64,000 nt of DNA, from contig NZ_BDBV01000032.1 of NCBI RefSeq assembly GCF_001613165.1, positions 1 to 64,000 of the forward strand. Direction: 5' to 3'. The position numbers and the translations under genes were made by a program. This stretch comes from Nocardia mexicana NBRC 108244. GTDB taxonomy: Bacteria; Actinomycetota; Actinomycetes; Mycobacteriales; Mycobacteriaceae. Shown piece after piece: positions 8,705-16,643 of this stretch (the first letter of the stretch is position 1; every line of letters starts with the position of its first letter). The notes under the pieces were generated by a model, which saw nothing but the letters and a program-made list of their open reading frames with translations, was not told the origin of the DNA and did no database searches.

Positions 8705-10093
8705 ATGACGACACAGAATTCCCGCTCCGGTTCCACCCGCTCGGCCGCGATCGTGGGCGCCGGCCAGACCGGCGCCACCGCGGCGCTCGGCCTGCTCGAC
8801 GCCGGGTTCGATGTCACCGTGTACAGCGATCGCGATCAGCGTTCCCTGCGCGACGACGTACCCGCGACCGGCACCGCCCTGATCTTCGGTGAGGCGCAGG
8901 CCGCCGAGTCGGCGCTGGGCTTGTCCACCTATACCGATCGGGCGCCGCTGCACAGCGGGCTCACCGTCCGTATCGCCGGTCCCGACCGCGCCGAACTCAT
9001 CGAATTCGACGGCGCCTTCGACGATTACAGCGGCGTCGCCGTCGACACCCGGTTGAAGGCCGACGAACGGCTGACCGCCTTCCGGGAACGCGGCGGCCGC
9101 TTCGTCGTCGAGGCCGTGACGCCGGAAAAGCTCGATTCCATTGCCGCCGCACACGATCTCACGCTTGTTGCCACGGGCAAGGGCGGACTGTCCGAACTGT
9201 TCCCGATCGACGACGAGCGCACGGTGTACGACGCCCCGCAGCGAACCTTGTTGACGCTCACCGTCACCGGGCTCGGTCACGACGCGAATGTCTTCGCGCA
9301 CCGCAGCCCCGCGGGCGGCGGGCGCAGCGGCTTCTCGATCCTCGGCGATCAGGGCGAGGGTTGGTGGGGGCCGTACCTGCACAAGGACGCCGGGCCGAGC
9401 TGGGCCTTCCTCGGCTGGGCGAAACCCGGCAGCGAGTGGGAAAAGCGTTTCACCGCAGCCGAATCCGCGGAATCCGCGCACCGGATCGTGGTGGACCTCT
9501 ACCGCGACCACCTGGACTGGGATCTGCCCGAGGTGCTCGCCACCCGCGTGATCGCGGAGGACGAGCATTCCTGGCTGCGCGGCGCGGTGCGGCCGGTGTT
9601 CCGGGCGGGGCTGGGGCACACCGCCGGCGGGCACCCGGTCGCCTCGCTCGGCGATACGGCCGTCGCCTACGACCCGATCGCGGGCCAGGGCGCACAGAGC
9701 GGGCTCATCCAGGCGCAGCGGCTGGTCGCTGCCGCCGCGGCCCACGAGGGCGCCTTCGACGGCGCCTGGATCACCGCGCAGCACAACGGTTTTCTGGCGG
9801 CGCGCGCGGAAGCCGCCGCACACGTCACCCGCCTGTTCCTGAGCGATCCGGCGCTGGGCGAGATCGGCGGAAGGTTCTTCTCCGCGGCCGCGGTCGATCC
9901 GCGCTTCGCCTCGGCCCTGGTGGGCCTGCTGCATCGGCCGCAGCCGTTCGCCGGGATCGAAACCTTGGACGCGGCCGACGAGTACATCACCGCGGTCACG
10001 GGCACGGCGGCCGCCGAACTACTGGCGCGCTTCGAGCCCGCCGGACGGTTCTCCCGTTCTACGTACCTCACTCCCACGGCTTCCCGGCCGTAA
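8705..10093 (+). CDS. Styrene/indole monooxygenase StyA-like FAD monooxygenase
   Basis: A 462-residue single-component-size flavoprotein. The N-terminal Rossmann motif is IVGAGQTGATAALGLLDAGFDVTVYSDRD. GWWGPYLHK follows in the middle, then the C-terminal FAD segment GDTAVAYDPIAGQGAQSGLIQA. This layout matches the StyA group of epoxidases, which accept FADH2 from a separate reductase (StyB) rather than NAD(P)H; no StyB lies in the window. The gene is 63 bp after the NtaA-like gene and in the same orientation, so it may act on the same aromatic or organosulfur substrate. The substrate is unknown. Confidence 0.75.
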   Translation: MTTQNSRSGSTRSAAIVGAGQTGATAALGLLDAGFDVTVYSDRDQRSLRDDVPATGTALIFGEAQAAESALGLSTYTDRAPLHSGLTVRIAGPDRAELIEFDGAFDDYSGVAVDTRLKADERLTAFRERGGRFVVEAVTPEKLDSIAAAHDLTLVATGKGGLSELFPIDDERTVYDAPQRTLLTLTVTGLGHDANVFAHRSPAGGGRSGFSILGDQGEGWWGPYLHKDAGPSWAFLGWAKPGSEWEKRFTAAESAESAHRIVVDLYRDHLDWDLPEVLATRVIAEDEHSWLRGAVRPVFRAGLGHTAGGHPVASLGDTAVAYDPIAGQGAQSGLIQAQRLVAAAAAHEGAFDGAWITAQHNGFLAARAEAAAHVTRLFLSDPALGEIGGRFFSAAAVDPRFASALVGLLHRPQPFAGIETLDAADEYITAVTGTAAAELLARFEPAGRFSRSTYLTPTASRP

Positions 10094-10193
10094 TGCCCGC
10101 ATATCGAGTCGCTGCAGCGGCACGGTGGACGGTGGGCGGGATGGCAGCTGCCTCCCGGGATCGGATCGGACCGATTCAAACCCTCGCAGGCCG

Positions 10194-10260
10194 CCGCGCC
10201 CGGTGGTGGAGTGGGGCGCACACCGGGCGCAGGTTGCCGCGCCCGGTGTGTCACCACCGG
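10194..10260 (+). promoter_or_regulatory. Structured leader upstream of sfnG with mutually exclusive stems
   Basis: Three related segments lie between the StyA-like gene and sfnG: A (GCGCCCGGTG at 10196-10205), B (CACACCGGGCGC at 10219-10230) and A' (GCGCCCGGTGTG at 10239-10250). B can pair with A' over 12 perfect bp (8-nt loop) or with A over 10 bp (15-nt loop). When B pairs with A', CCGGTGGTG (10200-10208) can also close an outer 9-bp stem with CACCACCGG (10252-10260). The sfnG ribosome binding site follows about 14 nt later. No T-tract is present. A switch role is inference. Confidence 0.45.
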
Positions 10261-10286
10261 TCGCCGACCATTGCCGGGAGCAGCGT

Positions 10287-11420
10287 ATGACCACCGAAAA
10301 CATCGCCGAGCAGATCCGGTTCGCGTACTGGGTGCCCAATGTCAGCGGGGGACTGGTCACCAGTGACATCGAGCAGCGGACCAGCTGGGACTTCGAATAC
10401 AACAGGAAACTGGCGCAGACCGCGGAGCGCAACGGCTTCGAGTACGCGCTGTCGCAGGTGCGCTACACCGCGTCGTACGGGGCCGAGTATCAGCACGAGT
10501 CCACCTCCTTCAGTCTCGCGCTGCTGGGCGCGACCGAACGGCTGAAGGTCATCGCGGCGGTGCATCCGGGACTGTGGCATCCGGCGGTGCTGGCCAAGTT
10601 CGGCGCCACCGCGGATCACCTGTCGGGCGGACGGTTCGCGGTCAATGTCGTATCCGGTTGGTTCGCAGGAGAATTCACCGCCCTCGGAGAGCCGTGGCTC
10701 GAACACGACGAACGCTACCGCCGGAGCGCGGAATTCCTCGAGGTGCTGCGCCGGATCTGGACCGAGGACGAGGTGAACTTCGGCGGCGACTTCTATCGGA
10801 TCCGCGACTTCACGCTGAAGCCGAAGCCGCTCAACACCGCGCGGCGGCCGAATCCCGAACTGTTCCAAGGCGGTAACTCCACCGCCGCCCGCCGCAACGG
10901 CGGCCGCTTCGCCGACTGGTACTTCTCCAACGGCAAGGATTTCGACGGCGTCACCGAGCAACTGGACGATCTGCGCGCGGTCGCCCGGGCCCACGATCGC
11001 GAGGTGAAGTTCGGCCTGAACGGATTCATCATCGCCCGCGACACCGAGAAGGAGGCGCGCGACACCCTCCGCGAGATCATCGACAAGGCGAACCGCCCTG
11101 CGGTGGAAGGCTTCCGGGACGCGGTACAGCAGGCCGGGGCCGCCACCCGCGACCGCACCGGCATGTGGGCCGACTCCACATTCGAGGATCTCGTCCAATA
11201 CAACGACGGCTTCCGGACCCAGCTGATCGGCACCCCGGAGCAGATCGCGGAGCGCATCGTCGCCTATCGCGATCTCGGGGTCGACCTGATCCTGGGCGGG
11301 TTCCTGCACTTCCAGGAGGAGATCGAGTACTTCGGCGCGAAGGTGCTGCCGCTGGTGCGGGAACTGGAGGCCGCGCGCACCCCGGCCCCACCCATTCCGG
11401 CCGCGGTCGCGGGCCGATGA
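10287..11420 (+). CDS. sfnG: Dimethylsulfone monooxygenase SfnG
   Basis: A 377-residue FMNH2-dependent luciferase-like monooxygenase that matches SfnG along its whole length: FAYWVPNVSGGLV at the start, then YNRKLAQTAE, GAEYQHES, VNVVSGWFAGEF, LGEPWLEHDERYRRS, KSTFEDLVQYNDGF-like WADSTFEDLVQYNDGF, and FLHFQEEIEYFG at the end. SfnG oxidises dimethylsulfone to methanesulfinate, releasing sulfur for assimilation through later alkanesulfonate steps, and needs an external flavin reductase. The ATG follows GGGAGCAGCGT. Its stop overlaps the ATG of the SfnB-like gene by 4 bp. The leader upstream has alternative stem-loops. Confidence 0.9.
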   Translation: MTTENIAEQIRFAYWVPNVSGGLVTSDIEQRTSWDFEYNRKLAQTAERNGFEYALSQVRYTASYGAEYQHESTSFSLALLGATERLKVIAAVHPGLWHPAVLAKFGATADHLSGGRFAVNVVSGWFAGEFTALGEPWLEHDERYRRSAEFLEVLRRIWTEDEVNFGGDFYRIRDFTLKPKPLNTARRPNPELFQGGNSTAARRNGGRFADWYFSNGKDFDGVTEQLDDLRAVARAHDREVKFGLNGFIIARDTEKEARDTLREIIDKANRPAVEGFRDAVQQAGAATRDRTGMWADSTFEDLVQYNDGFRTQLIGTPEQIAERIVAYRDLGVDLILGGFLHFQEEIEYFGAKVLPLVRELEAARTPAPPIPAAVAGR

Positions 11421-12829
11421 CCGCCGTCGCGGCCGACCGGATCGCCTCGGCGGCGCATGCGTACGAGGTGGCCCGGCGCTTGGCTGACGGTTTCGCGACC
11501 GGGGCGGCACGACGCGACCGCGATCGTGAACTGCCGCACCGGGAGATCGACGAACTGGCGGCCAGCGGGCTGCTGGCGATCACCGTACCGGCCCATCTGG
11601 GCGGTCCCGACCTGCCGCCGAGCGCGGTGGCGGAGGTGGTGCGCATCCTGGCGGCGGCCGATCCGAATATCGCGCAGATTCCGCACAGCCACTTCGTCTA
11701 CGTGAACCTGTTGCGGCTGGCGGGATCCGCCGACCAGCGGCGGCGGTATCTCGGGCAGGTCCTCGACGGCGGGCGGATCGCCAACGCCCAGTCCGAGCGG
11801 TCCGGCGCCACCGTCGCCGAGATCAGCACCACGGTGCGTCCGGCGGGTGGCCGACTACGCATCGACGGCGTCAAATACTATTGCACCGGTTCGCTTTTCG
11901 CGGATGTACTGGCCGTACTGACCAGGCTCGACGACCCCGAGGAGAGCAGCGGCCTGGAGCCGGGCGAGTACATCGCGTACCTGCCCGCCGAAACTCCCGG
12001 CGTGCGAATCATCGACGACTGGAACGGAATCGGGCAGCGCACCACCGGCAGCGGGACCGTCTCGTTCGACGGCGTGGTGGTCGAGCCCGGGCAGCTGGTC
12101 CCGCGCTCACCCGCGGTCCGCGCGCCGACCGGTTACGGCGCCTTCGCACAGCTGCTGCACGTCGCCGTCGATGCCGGGATCGCCCGCGGGGCACTCACTG
12201 CCGCAACGGATTTCGTGCGCGCCAAGAGCCGCCCGTGGTTCGAGGCGGGAGTGGAACGCGCCGTGGACGACCCGCTGCTGATCCAGCGCTTCGGTGAACT
12301 GGCTGTCGCCGTGACGGCCGCCGAGGCGACCTTGGCGGCGGCGGGGGCGGCTGTCGATCGCGCCGTCGGTGCGGGGCCCGGCGTGGGTACCACGACCGGC
12401 CCGGAGGTCGCAGCGGATTCGCGGTCGTCCGAACGTGATCCGGCGCGTCCCGCCGACCGAGATGGTGCGTCGGGCGCTGCTCGGAATCGAGCAGGGCGCC
12501 TTGTGTCGGACGAGCCGTACGGGCGGGCAGCCGACGAATCGGCCGGTCTTGCCGACAGAGCCGCTGTCAGGGCTGTGGACGAGCCCGTGGCTGCAGCGTC
12601 GCTGGCCGTGGCGGCGGCCAAGATCCTTGCCGACGGCGCCGCCAACGAGGTGTCGTCCGCCCTGTTCGAGGTCGGCGGAACCCGCAGCGCCGCAGCAGAT
12701 CTCAACCTGCACCATTTCTGGCGCAACGCCCGCACCCACACCCTGCACGATCCGGTGCGCTGGAAATATCAGCACATCGGGCGCACCCTGTTGCACGACA
12801 CCCCGCCGCCCCTGCACGGTGTCATCTGA
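11417..12829 (+). CDS. SfnB/DszC-like monooxygenase with a disordered insert
   Basis: A 470-residue acyl-CoA-dehydrogenase-fold protein of the SfnB/DszC group: PHSHFVYVNLLRLAG, RIDGVKYYCTGSLFAD, DWNGIGQRTTGSGTVSF and the C-terminal LFEVGGTRS...HHFWRNARTHTLHDP. It overlaps sfnG by 4 bp, the arrangement expected for a sulfone metabolism pair. Residues about 317-388, between the last two helices of the C-terminal bundle, are a Ala/Asp/Arg/Gly-rich stretch that the other DszC-like protein in this window lacks; the frame stays open and both flanks match the family, so this is an insertion rather than a frameshift. Reduced flavin must come from elsewhere. Confidence 0.82.
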   Translation: MTAVAADRIASAAHAYEVARRLADGFATGAARRDRDRELPHREIDELAASGLLAITVPAHLGGPDLPPSAVAEVVRILAAADPNIAQIPHSHFVYVNLLRLAGSADQRRRYLGQVLDGGRIANAQSERSGATVAEISTTVRPAGGRLRIDGVKYYCTGSLFADVLAVLTRLDDPEESSGLEPGEYIAYLPAETPGVRIIDDWNGIGQRTTGSGTVSFDGVVVEPGQLVPRSPAVRAPTGYGAFAQLLHVAVDAGIARGALTAATDFVRAKSRPWFEAGVERAVDDPLLIQRFGELAVAVTAAEATLAAAGAAVDRAVGAGPGVGTTTGPEVAADSRSSERDPARPADRDGASGAARNRAGRLVSDEPYGRAADESAGLADRAAVRAVDEPVAAASLAVAAAKILADGAANEVSSALFEVGGTRSAAADLNLHHFWRNARTHTLHDPVRWKYQHIGRTLLHDTPPPLHGVI

Positions 12830-12844
12830 GCGCAGCGGCTCGGA

Positions 12845-13222
12845 TTACCCCCGCCCGTGCCGCTGTTCGTAGGCGGCGTGCTCGGCCTCGGCGCGGCGGC
12901 GCTGGCGGACGTCGGCGAGTGCGGGGTCGAGGCCGTGCTTGCTCAGGCGGTGGCGGCGGTAGACGTACATCAGGGCGATGGTGAAGTAGATCAGCGGGAT
13001 GTACAGCAGCGCCATCATCGACAGGCCCATCCACAGCGGCCCCGGGACCAGCAGGAACAGGCACAGCGGGAGTAGCACGGGGATGAGGAAACGCACCAGG
13101 TAGCGGCGCGCGGCGCCCGCTCCGGTGAGGTCCTCGAGCACCCATTCCCGCATCGAGGGCGGCAGTGTCGCGCCGCAGATGTAGCGCACGCGCTGGATGG
13201 GATTCGGGGTCTGCCTGCTCAC
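12845..13222 (-). CDS. DUF5313 family membrane protein
   Basis: A 125-residue actinobacterial protein of the DUF5313 type. It opens with NPIQRVRYICGATLPPSMREWVLEDLTG, has two hydrophobic segments (about residues 44-62 and 66-87, LIPVLLPLCLFLLVPG and MMALLYIPLIYFTIALMYVY), and ends in a charged, Arg/Glu-rich tail. The function is unknown. It is convergent with the SfnB-like gene (15-bp gap) and lies 58 bp after the MarR-type gene in the same orientation, so it could be cotranscribed with it. Confidence 0.75.
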   Translation of the reverse strand: MSRQTPNPIQRVRYICGATLPPSMREWVLEDLTGAGAARRYLVRFLIPVLLPLCLFLLVPGPLWMGLSMMALLYIPLIYFTIALMYVYRRHRLSKHGLDPALADVRQRRRAEAEHAAYEQRHGRG

Positions 13223-13280
13223 TTGTACTCCCTGCGTCGTGCGCCCGGATCGCGAGGGGCGCAGGTGTATTCGGCCGCGT

Positions 13281-13748
13281 TCATGCGCCTGCGGCCGCCG
13301 CGTGTCCGGCGCGGCGAGCGGCCTCGTTGACCCGGGTGAGGATGTCGCGCAGCTCCTCGAGATCGGCGAGGCTCACGCCGAGCCGTTCCACGACCGCGGG
13401 CGGGATCCGCTCCGCGTCGCGGCGCAGGGCCCGCCCGGCGTCGGTGAGATCGATCAGCAGGGTGCGTTCGTCGTGCGGGTCGCGGCGGCGGGTGATGAGC
13501 CCGGCGGTCTCGAGCCGCTTGAGCAGCGGCGACAGCGTGGGGGAGTCCAGTTGCACCGCGTCGGCGATGGCCCGCACCGACATCGGTGCCTCACCCCACA
13601 GGGCCAGCATCACCAGGTACTGCGGATGCGTGAGCCCCATGGGTTCCAGCAGCGGCCGATACACGGCCAGCACCGATCGGTTGGCCACGGCCAGCGCGAA
13701 ACACACCTGCCGGTCCAGCCGCAGCGGATCGTCCCTCTCGACGGCCAT
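13281..13748 (-). CDS. OhrR/MarR-type transcriptional regulator
   Basis: A 155-residue MarR family protein that aligns with OhrR: LDRQVCFALAVANRSVLAVYRPLLEPMGLTHPQYLVMLALW, then VQLDSPTLSPLLKRLETAGLI as recognition helix region and RRDPHDERTLLIDLT as wing. Cys16 falls where OhrR carries its peroxide-sensing cysteine, and the Tyr residues that hold it are also present, so redox sensing is plausible. No ohr gene is in the window. The start has GGAGGTGATGG upstream. The divergent gene is an MFS carrier, separated by a clear operator-like palindrome. Confidence 0.85.
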   Translation of the reverse strand: MAVERDDPLRLDRQVCFALAVANRSVLAVYRPLLEPMGLTHPQYLVMLALWGEAPMSVRAIADAVQLDSPTLSPLLKRLETAGLITRRRDPHDERTLLIDLTDAGRALRRDAERIPPAVVERLGVSLADLEELRDILTRVNEAARRAGHAAAAGA

Positions 13749-13764
13749 CCATCACCTCCGCGGC

Positions 13765-13802
13765 CGTACATTACCGCGCCAATAGTTAATGCACAAACTA
13801 TT
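13765..13802 (-). promoter_or_regulatory. Promoter and operator between marR-type and MFS genes
   Basis: AATAGTT-N8-AACTATT (13781-13802) is a perfect 7-bp inverted repeat in an AT-rich patch. On the minus strand TTGTGC and TAATGT are spaced by 17 bp, a plausible -35/-10 pair for the regulator, and the palindrome overlaps the -35 and spacer. Repressor binding would therefore block its own promoter and may also affect the divergent MFS gene. Confidence 0.55.
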
Positions 13803-13910
13803 CGTGCGAACAGGGTGATCGTGCTGCGGTTGGGGGCTCGATCCGGTAGTTCCAATCAGAAGGACGGTAACCCTCGTGGATCGTCCCGGTGTTGCCTAGC
13901 GTTCGCCGAC

Positions 13911-15263
13911 GTGATCTTCACCCAACGGACGCCGACGCCCGCGGCCGGCCCGGTCGATGGGGCGACGGGGTCGTCCACGTCCGAAACCCCGCCGCGATCA
14001 GTGGCTTTGGGCAGCGTGATCGGCACGACCATCGAGTGGTACGACTTCTACCTGTACGCGACCGCCGCGGCGCTGGTGTTCAAACCGCTGTTCTTCCCGA
14101 ATATTTCGCCCACCGCCGGAACGCTGGCCTCGTTCGCCACCTATGCGGCCGGGTTCGGCGCGCGTCCCCTCGGCGCCGTCATCTCGGGTCATCTGGGAGA
14201 TCGCCTGGGCCGCAAGGCCGTTCTGGTCGGCGCGCTGCTGCTGATGGGGATCACCACCGCCGCAATAGGCGTGCTGCCGACCTACGCGCAGGTGGGCCTG
14301 CTCGCACCCGCGCTACTGGCGACGCTGCGGGTGCTGCAGGGCCTGGCCGTCGGCGCGGAATGGGGTGGTGCGGCGCTGCTTTCGGTCGAGCACGCACCGC
14401 CGGGGCGGCGCGGGTGGTACGGCAGCTTCACGCAGCTCGGTTCGCCCGCCGGGATGCTGCTGGCGACGGCGGTCTTCTACCTGGTGCGCGCCGTGCTGGG
14501 CGAGGAGGCGTTTCTCGCTGGGGGATGGCGGATTCCGTTCCTGCTGAGCGTCGTGCTCGTGGTTGTCGGGCTGCTGATCCGAGTGCGCCTCACCGATGCC
14601 GAGGTCTTCGGCAAGCTGCGGGAGCAGGGGGATATCGCCCGCCTCCCCGTCGTCGAAGTGCTGCGCGAACAACCGCGAAATGTGCTGCTGACCATCGGAT
14701 TACGGTTATCGCAGATCTCCCTGTTCGTGCTGCTCACCACCTACTCGCTGAGCTACCTGCAGGACGAGTTCGGCAAGGGCAACTCGGTCGGCCTGTTCGC
14801 GGTGCTGCTCTCGTCGGTGCTCGGCCTGGTCAGCACGCCGATATGGGCCAGGATCTCGGACCGGGTGGGCCGCAGGCCCCCGTATCTGTTCGGTGCGGTC
14901 GGCGGGCTGGTGGCGCTGGCGCTGTTCTTCGTCGCCGCCGAAACCGGTTCGCGGGCAGCGGTGGTCGTGGCGATCGTGGTCGGCGTGAACGTGGCCCACG
15001 ACGCGATGTACGGGCCGCAGGCCGCCTGGTTCGCGGAACTGTTCGCCACCCGGGTGCGCTACAGCGGCGCCTCCCTCGGCTATCACGTCGGCGCCGTGCT
15101 GTCGGGCGGATTCGCCCCGCTGATCGCGGCCGCGCTGCTGACCGCGGGCGGCGGAAACCCCTGGCTGATCGTCGTCTACTTCGCGGTGCTGACCGCACTG
15201 ACGTTCGCGGCGGCCTGGTCGGCGCGCGACACCTATCGAGACCGAATCGGAGAGGCATCATGA
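13911..15263 (+). CDS. MFS transporter, metabolite:H+ symporter (MHS) type
   Basis: A 450-residue carrier with 12 predicted helices. The opening GTTIEWYDFYLYATAAALVF and the loop GHLGDRLGRKAVLV (MFS motif A) are typical of the MHS subfamily (ProP, ShiA and relatives), as is LQGLAVGAEWGGAALL. The C-terminal half has ISDRVGRRPPYLF as the repeated motif. It is translationally coupled (ATGA overlap) to an NtaA-like monooxygenase, so it probably imports that enzyme's substrate. The GTG start is the first plausible one in frame; the longer open frame upstream runs antisense through the MarR-type gene. Confidence 0.85.
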   Translation: MIFTQRTPTPAAGPVDGATGSSTSETPPRSVALGSVIGTTIEWYDFYLYATAAALVFKPLFFPNISPTAGTLASFATYAAGFGARPLGAVISGHLGDRLGRKAVLVGALLLMGITTAAIGVLPTYAQVGLLAPALLATLRVLQGLAVGAEWGGAALLSVEHAPPGRRGWYGSFTQLGSPAGMLLATAVFYLVRAVLGEEAFLAGGWRIPFLLSVVLVVVGLLIRVRLTDAEVFGKLREQGDIARLPVVEVLREQPRNVLLTIGLRLSQISLFVLLTTYSLSYLQDEFGKGNSVGLFAVLLSSVLGLVSTPIWARISDRVGRRPPYLFGAVGGLVALALFFVAAETGSRAAVVVAIVVGVNVAHDAMYGPQAAWFAELFATRVRYSGASLGYHVGAVLSGGFAPLIAAALLTAGGGNPWLIVVYFAVLTALTFAAAWSARDTYRDRIGEAS

Positions 15264-16621
15264 GCCGGATCTACCTGAACGCCTTCGATATGGCCTGCGT
15301 CGGGCACCAATCGGCGGGCCTGTGGCGCCATCCCGACGACCAGGGCCACCGCTACCGGAAGCTCGCGTACTGGACCGAACTGGCCCGCACCCTGGAGGCC
15401 GGTGGCTTCGACGCGCTGTTCCTGGCCGACGTGCTCGGCGCGTACGACGTGTATGGCGGATCACGTGATGCGGCGGTCGCCGACGCCGCCCAGTTCCCGG
15501 TCAACGATCCGGCGATGGCGGTCTCGGCGATGGCCGCGGTGACCGAGACGCTCGGATTCGGCCTCACCCTGTCGCTGACCTACGAACAGCCCTATGCGCT
15601 CGCCCGGCGCATATCGACGCTGGATCACCTCACCGACGGCCGGGTGGCGTGGAACATCGTGACCTCCTATCTCGACAGTGCGGCCCGCAATCTCGGTCTG
15701 GGCCGGCAGATTCCGCACGACGAACGGTACGAGATCGCCGACGAGTATCTCGAGGTCTGCTACAAACTGTGGGAATCGTCGTGGGAATCCGATGCGGTGG
15801 TTCGGGATTCGGCGCGCGGCGTCTACACCGACCCGGCCAAGGTGCACGACATCGAGCACAAGGGGCGGCATTTCACGGTGCCCGGACCGCATCTCAGCGA
15901 GCCCTCGCCGCAGCGGACGCCGGTGCTGTTCCAGGCGGGAGCCTCACCGCGGGGGATCCGGTTCGCGGCCGCGCACGCCGAAGCCGTGTTCGTCTCCGGC
16001 CCGACCCCGGAGGTGGTGCGCGGCCCGGTCCGTACCTTGCGCGCCGCGGCGGCCGAACTCGGCCGGGATCCCCGCTCCATCAAGGTGTTCACGATGCTCA
16101 CGCCGATCGTCGCGGAGACCCGCGAGCGGGCCGTCGACAAGCTCCGGTCGTACGAGCGCCTGGTGAGCACCGAGGGCGCGTTCGCGTTGTTCGGCGGCTG
16201 GACGGGGGTCGACCTGTCGGAACTGGATCCCGACGAGCCGCTGCGCTACGTCGAAACCGACGCCAACCGCTCGGCTTTGGCGTCGTTCACCACCGCCGAC
16301 CCGAACCGCACCTGGACGCCCCGGGAACTCGCGCGGACGATCGGCATCGGCGGCCGTGGCCCGGTGGTCACGGGGTCGCCGGGCGAGGTCGCCGACGAAC
16401 TCGAACGCTGGGTCGACGAGGCCGACATCGACGGCTTCAACCTGGCCTACGTCACCACACCCGGCACCTTCGAGGACTTCGGCCGCCTGGTGGTGCCGGA
16501 ACTCCGCCGCCGCGGCCGCGTCCCGGAAGCCTCGGCACCGTCCACGCTCCGCGAAAGGCTCGGCGGCAGTGGACCTTTCCTGCCTCGGGACCATCCGGGA
16601 GCCGCCTACCGCCGATCGTAG
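15260..16621 (+). CDS. NtaA/DszA-family FMN-dependent monooxygenase (second copy)
   Basis: A 453-residue luciferase-like enzyme, paralogous to the one at 7208-8641 with the same landmarks: NAFDMACVGHQSAGLWRHP, FLADVLGAYDVYGG, GRVAWNIVTSYLDSAARNLG, PHDERYEIADEYLEV, and PVLFQAGASPRGIRFAAAHAE. It belongs to the FMNH2-dependent nitrilotriacetate/DszA/DmoA monooxygenases. The ATGA overlap with the MFS gene makes the two a transport-and-oxidation unit. Two diverged copies in one island suggest different or successive substrates. It converges with the ketosynthase gene, with a 22-bp gap. Confidence 0.87.
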   Translation: MSRIYLNAFDMACVGHQSAGLWRHPDDQGHRYRKLAYWTELARTLEAGGFDALFLADVLGAYDVYGGSRDAAVADAAQFPVNDPAMAVSAMAAVTETLGFGLTLSLTYEQPYALARRISTLDHLTDGRVAWNIVTSYLDSAARNLGLGRQIPHDERYEIADEYLEVCYKLWESSWESDAVVRDSARGVYTDPAKVHDIEHKGRHFTVPGPHLSEPSPQRTPVLFQAGASPRGIRFAAAHAEAVFVSGPTPEVVRGPVRTLRAAAAELGRDPRSIKVFTMLTPIVAETRERAVDKLRSYERLVSTEGAFALFGGWTGVDLSELDPDEPLRYVETDANRSALASFTTADPNRTWTPRELARTIGIGGRGPVVTGSPGEVADELERWVDEADIDGFNLAYVTTPGTFEDFGRLVVPELRRRGRVPEASAPSTLRERLGGSGPFLPRDHPGAAYRRS

Positions 16622-16643
16622 ATTCCCACTATCGATACCGGAT

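Noticed and set aside
13889..16621. 910-residue frame ending in the second NtaA-like monooxygenase
   Set aside because: The upstream half is an out-of-frame shadow of the MFS gene. The real start is the ATG in the ATGA overlap at 15260.
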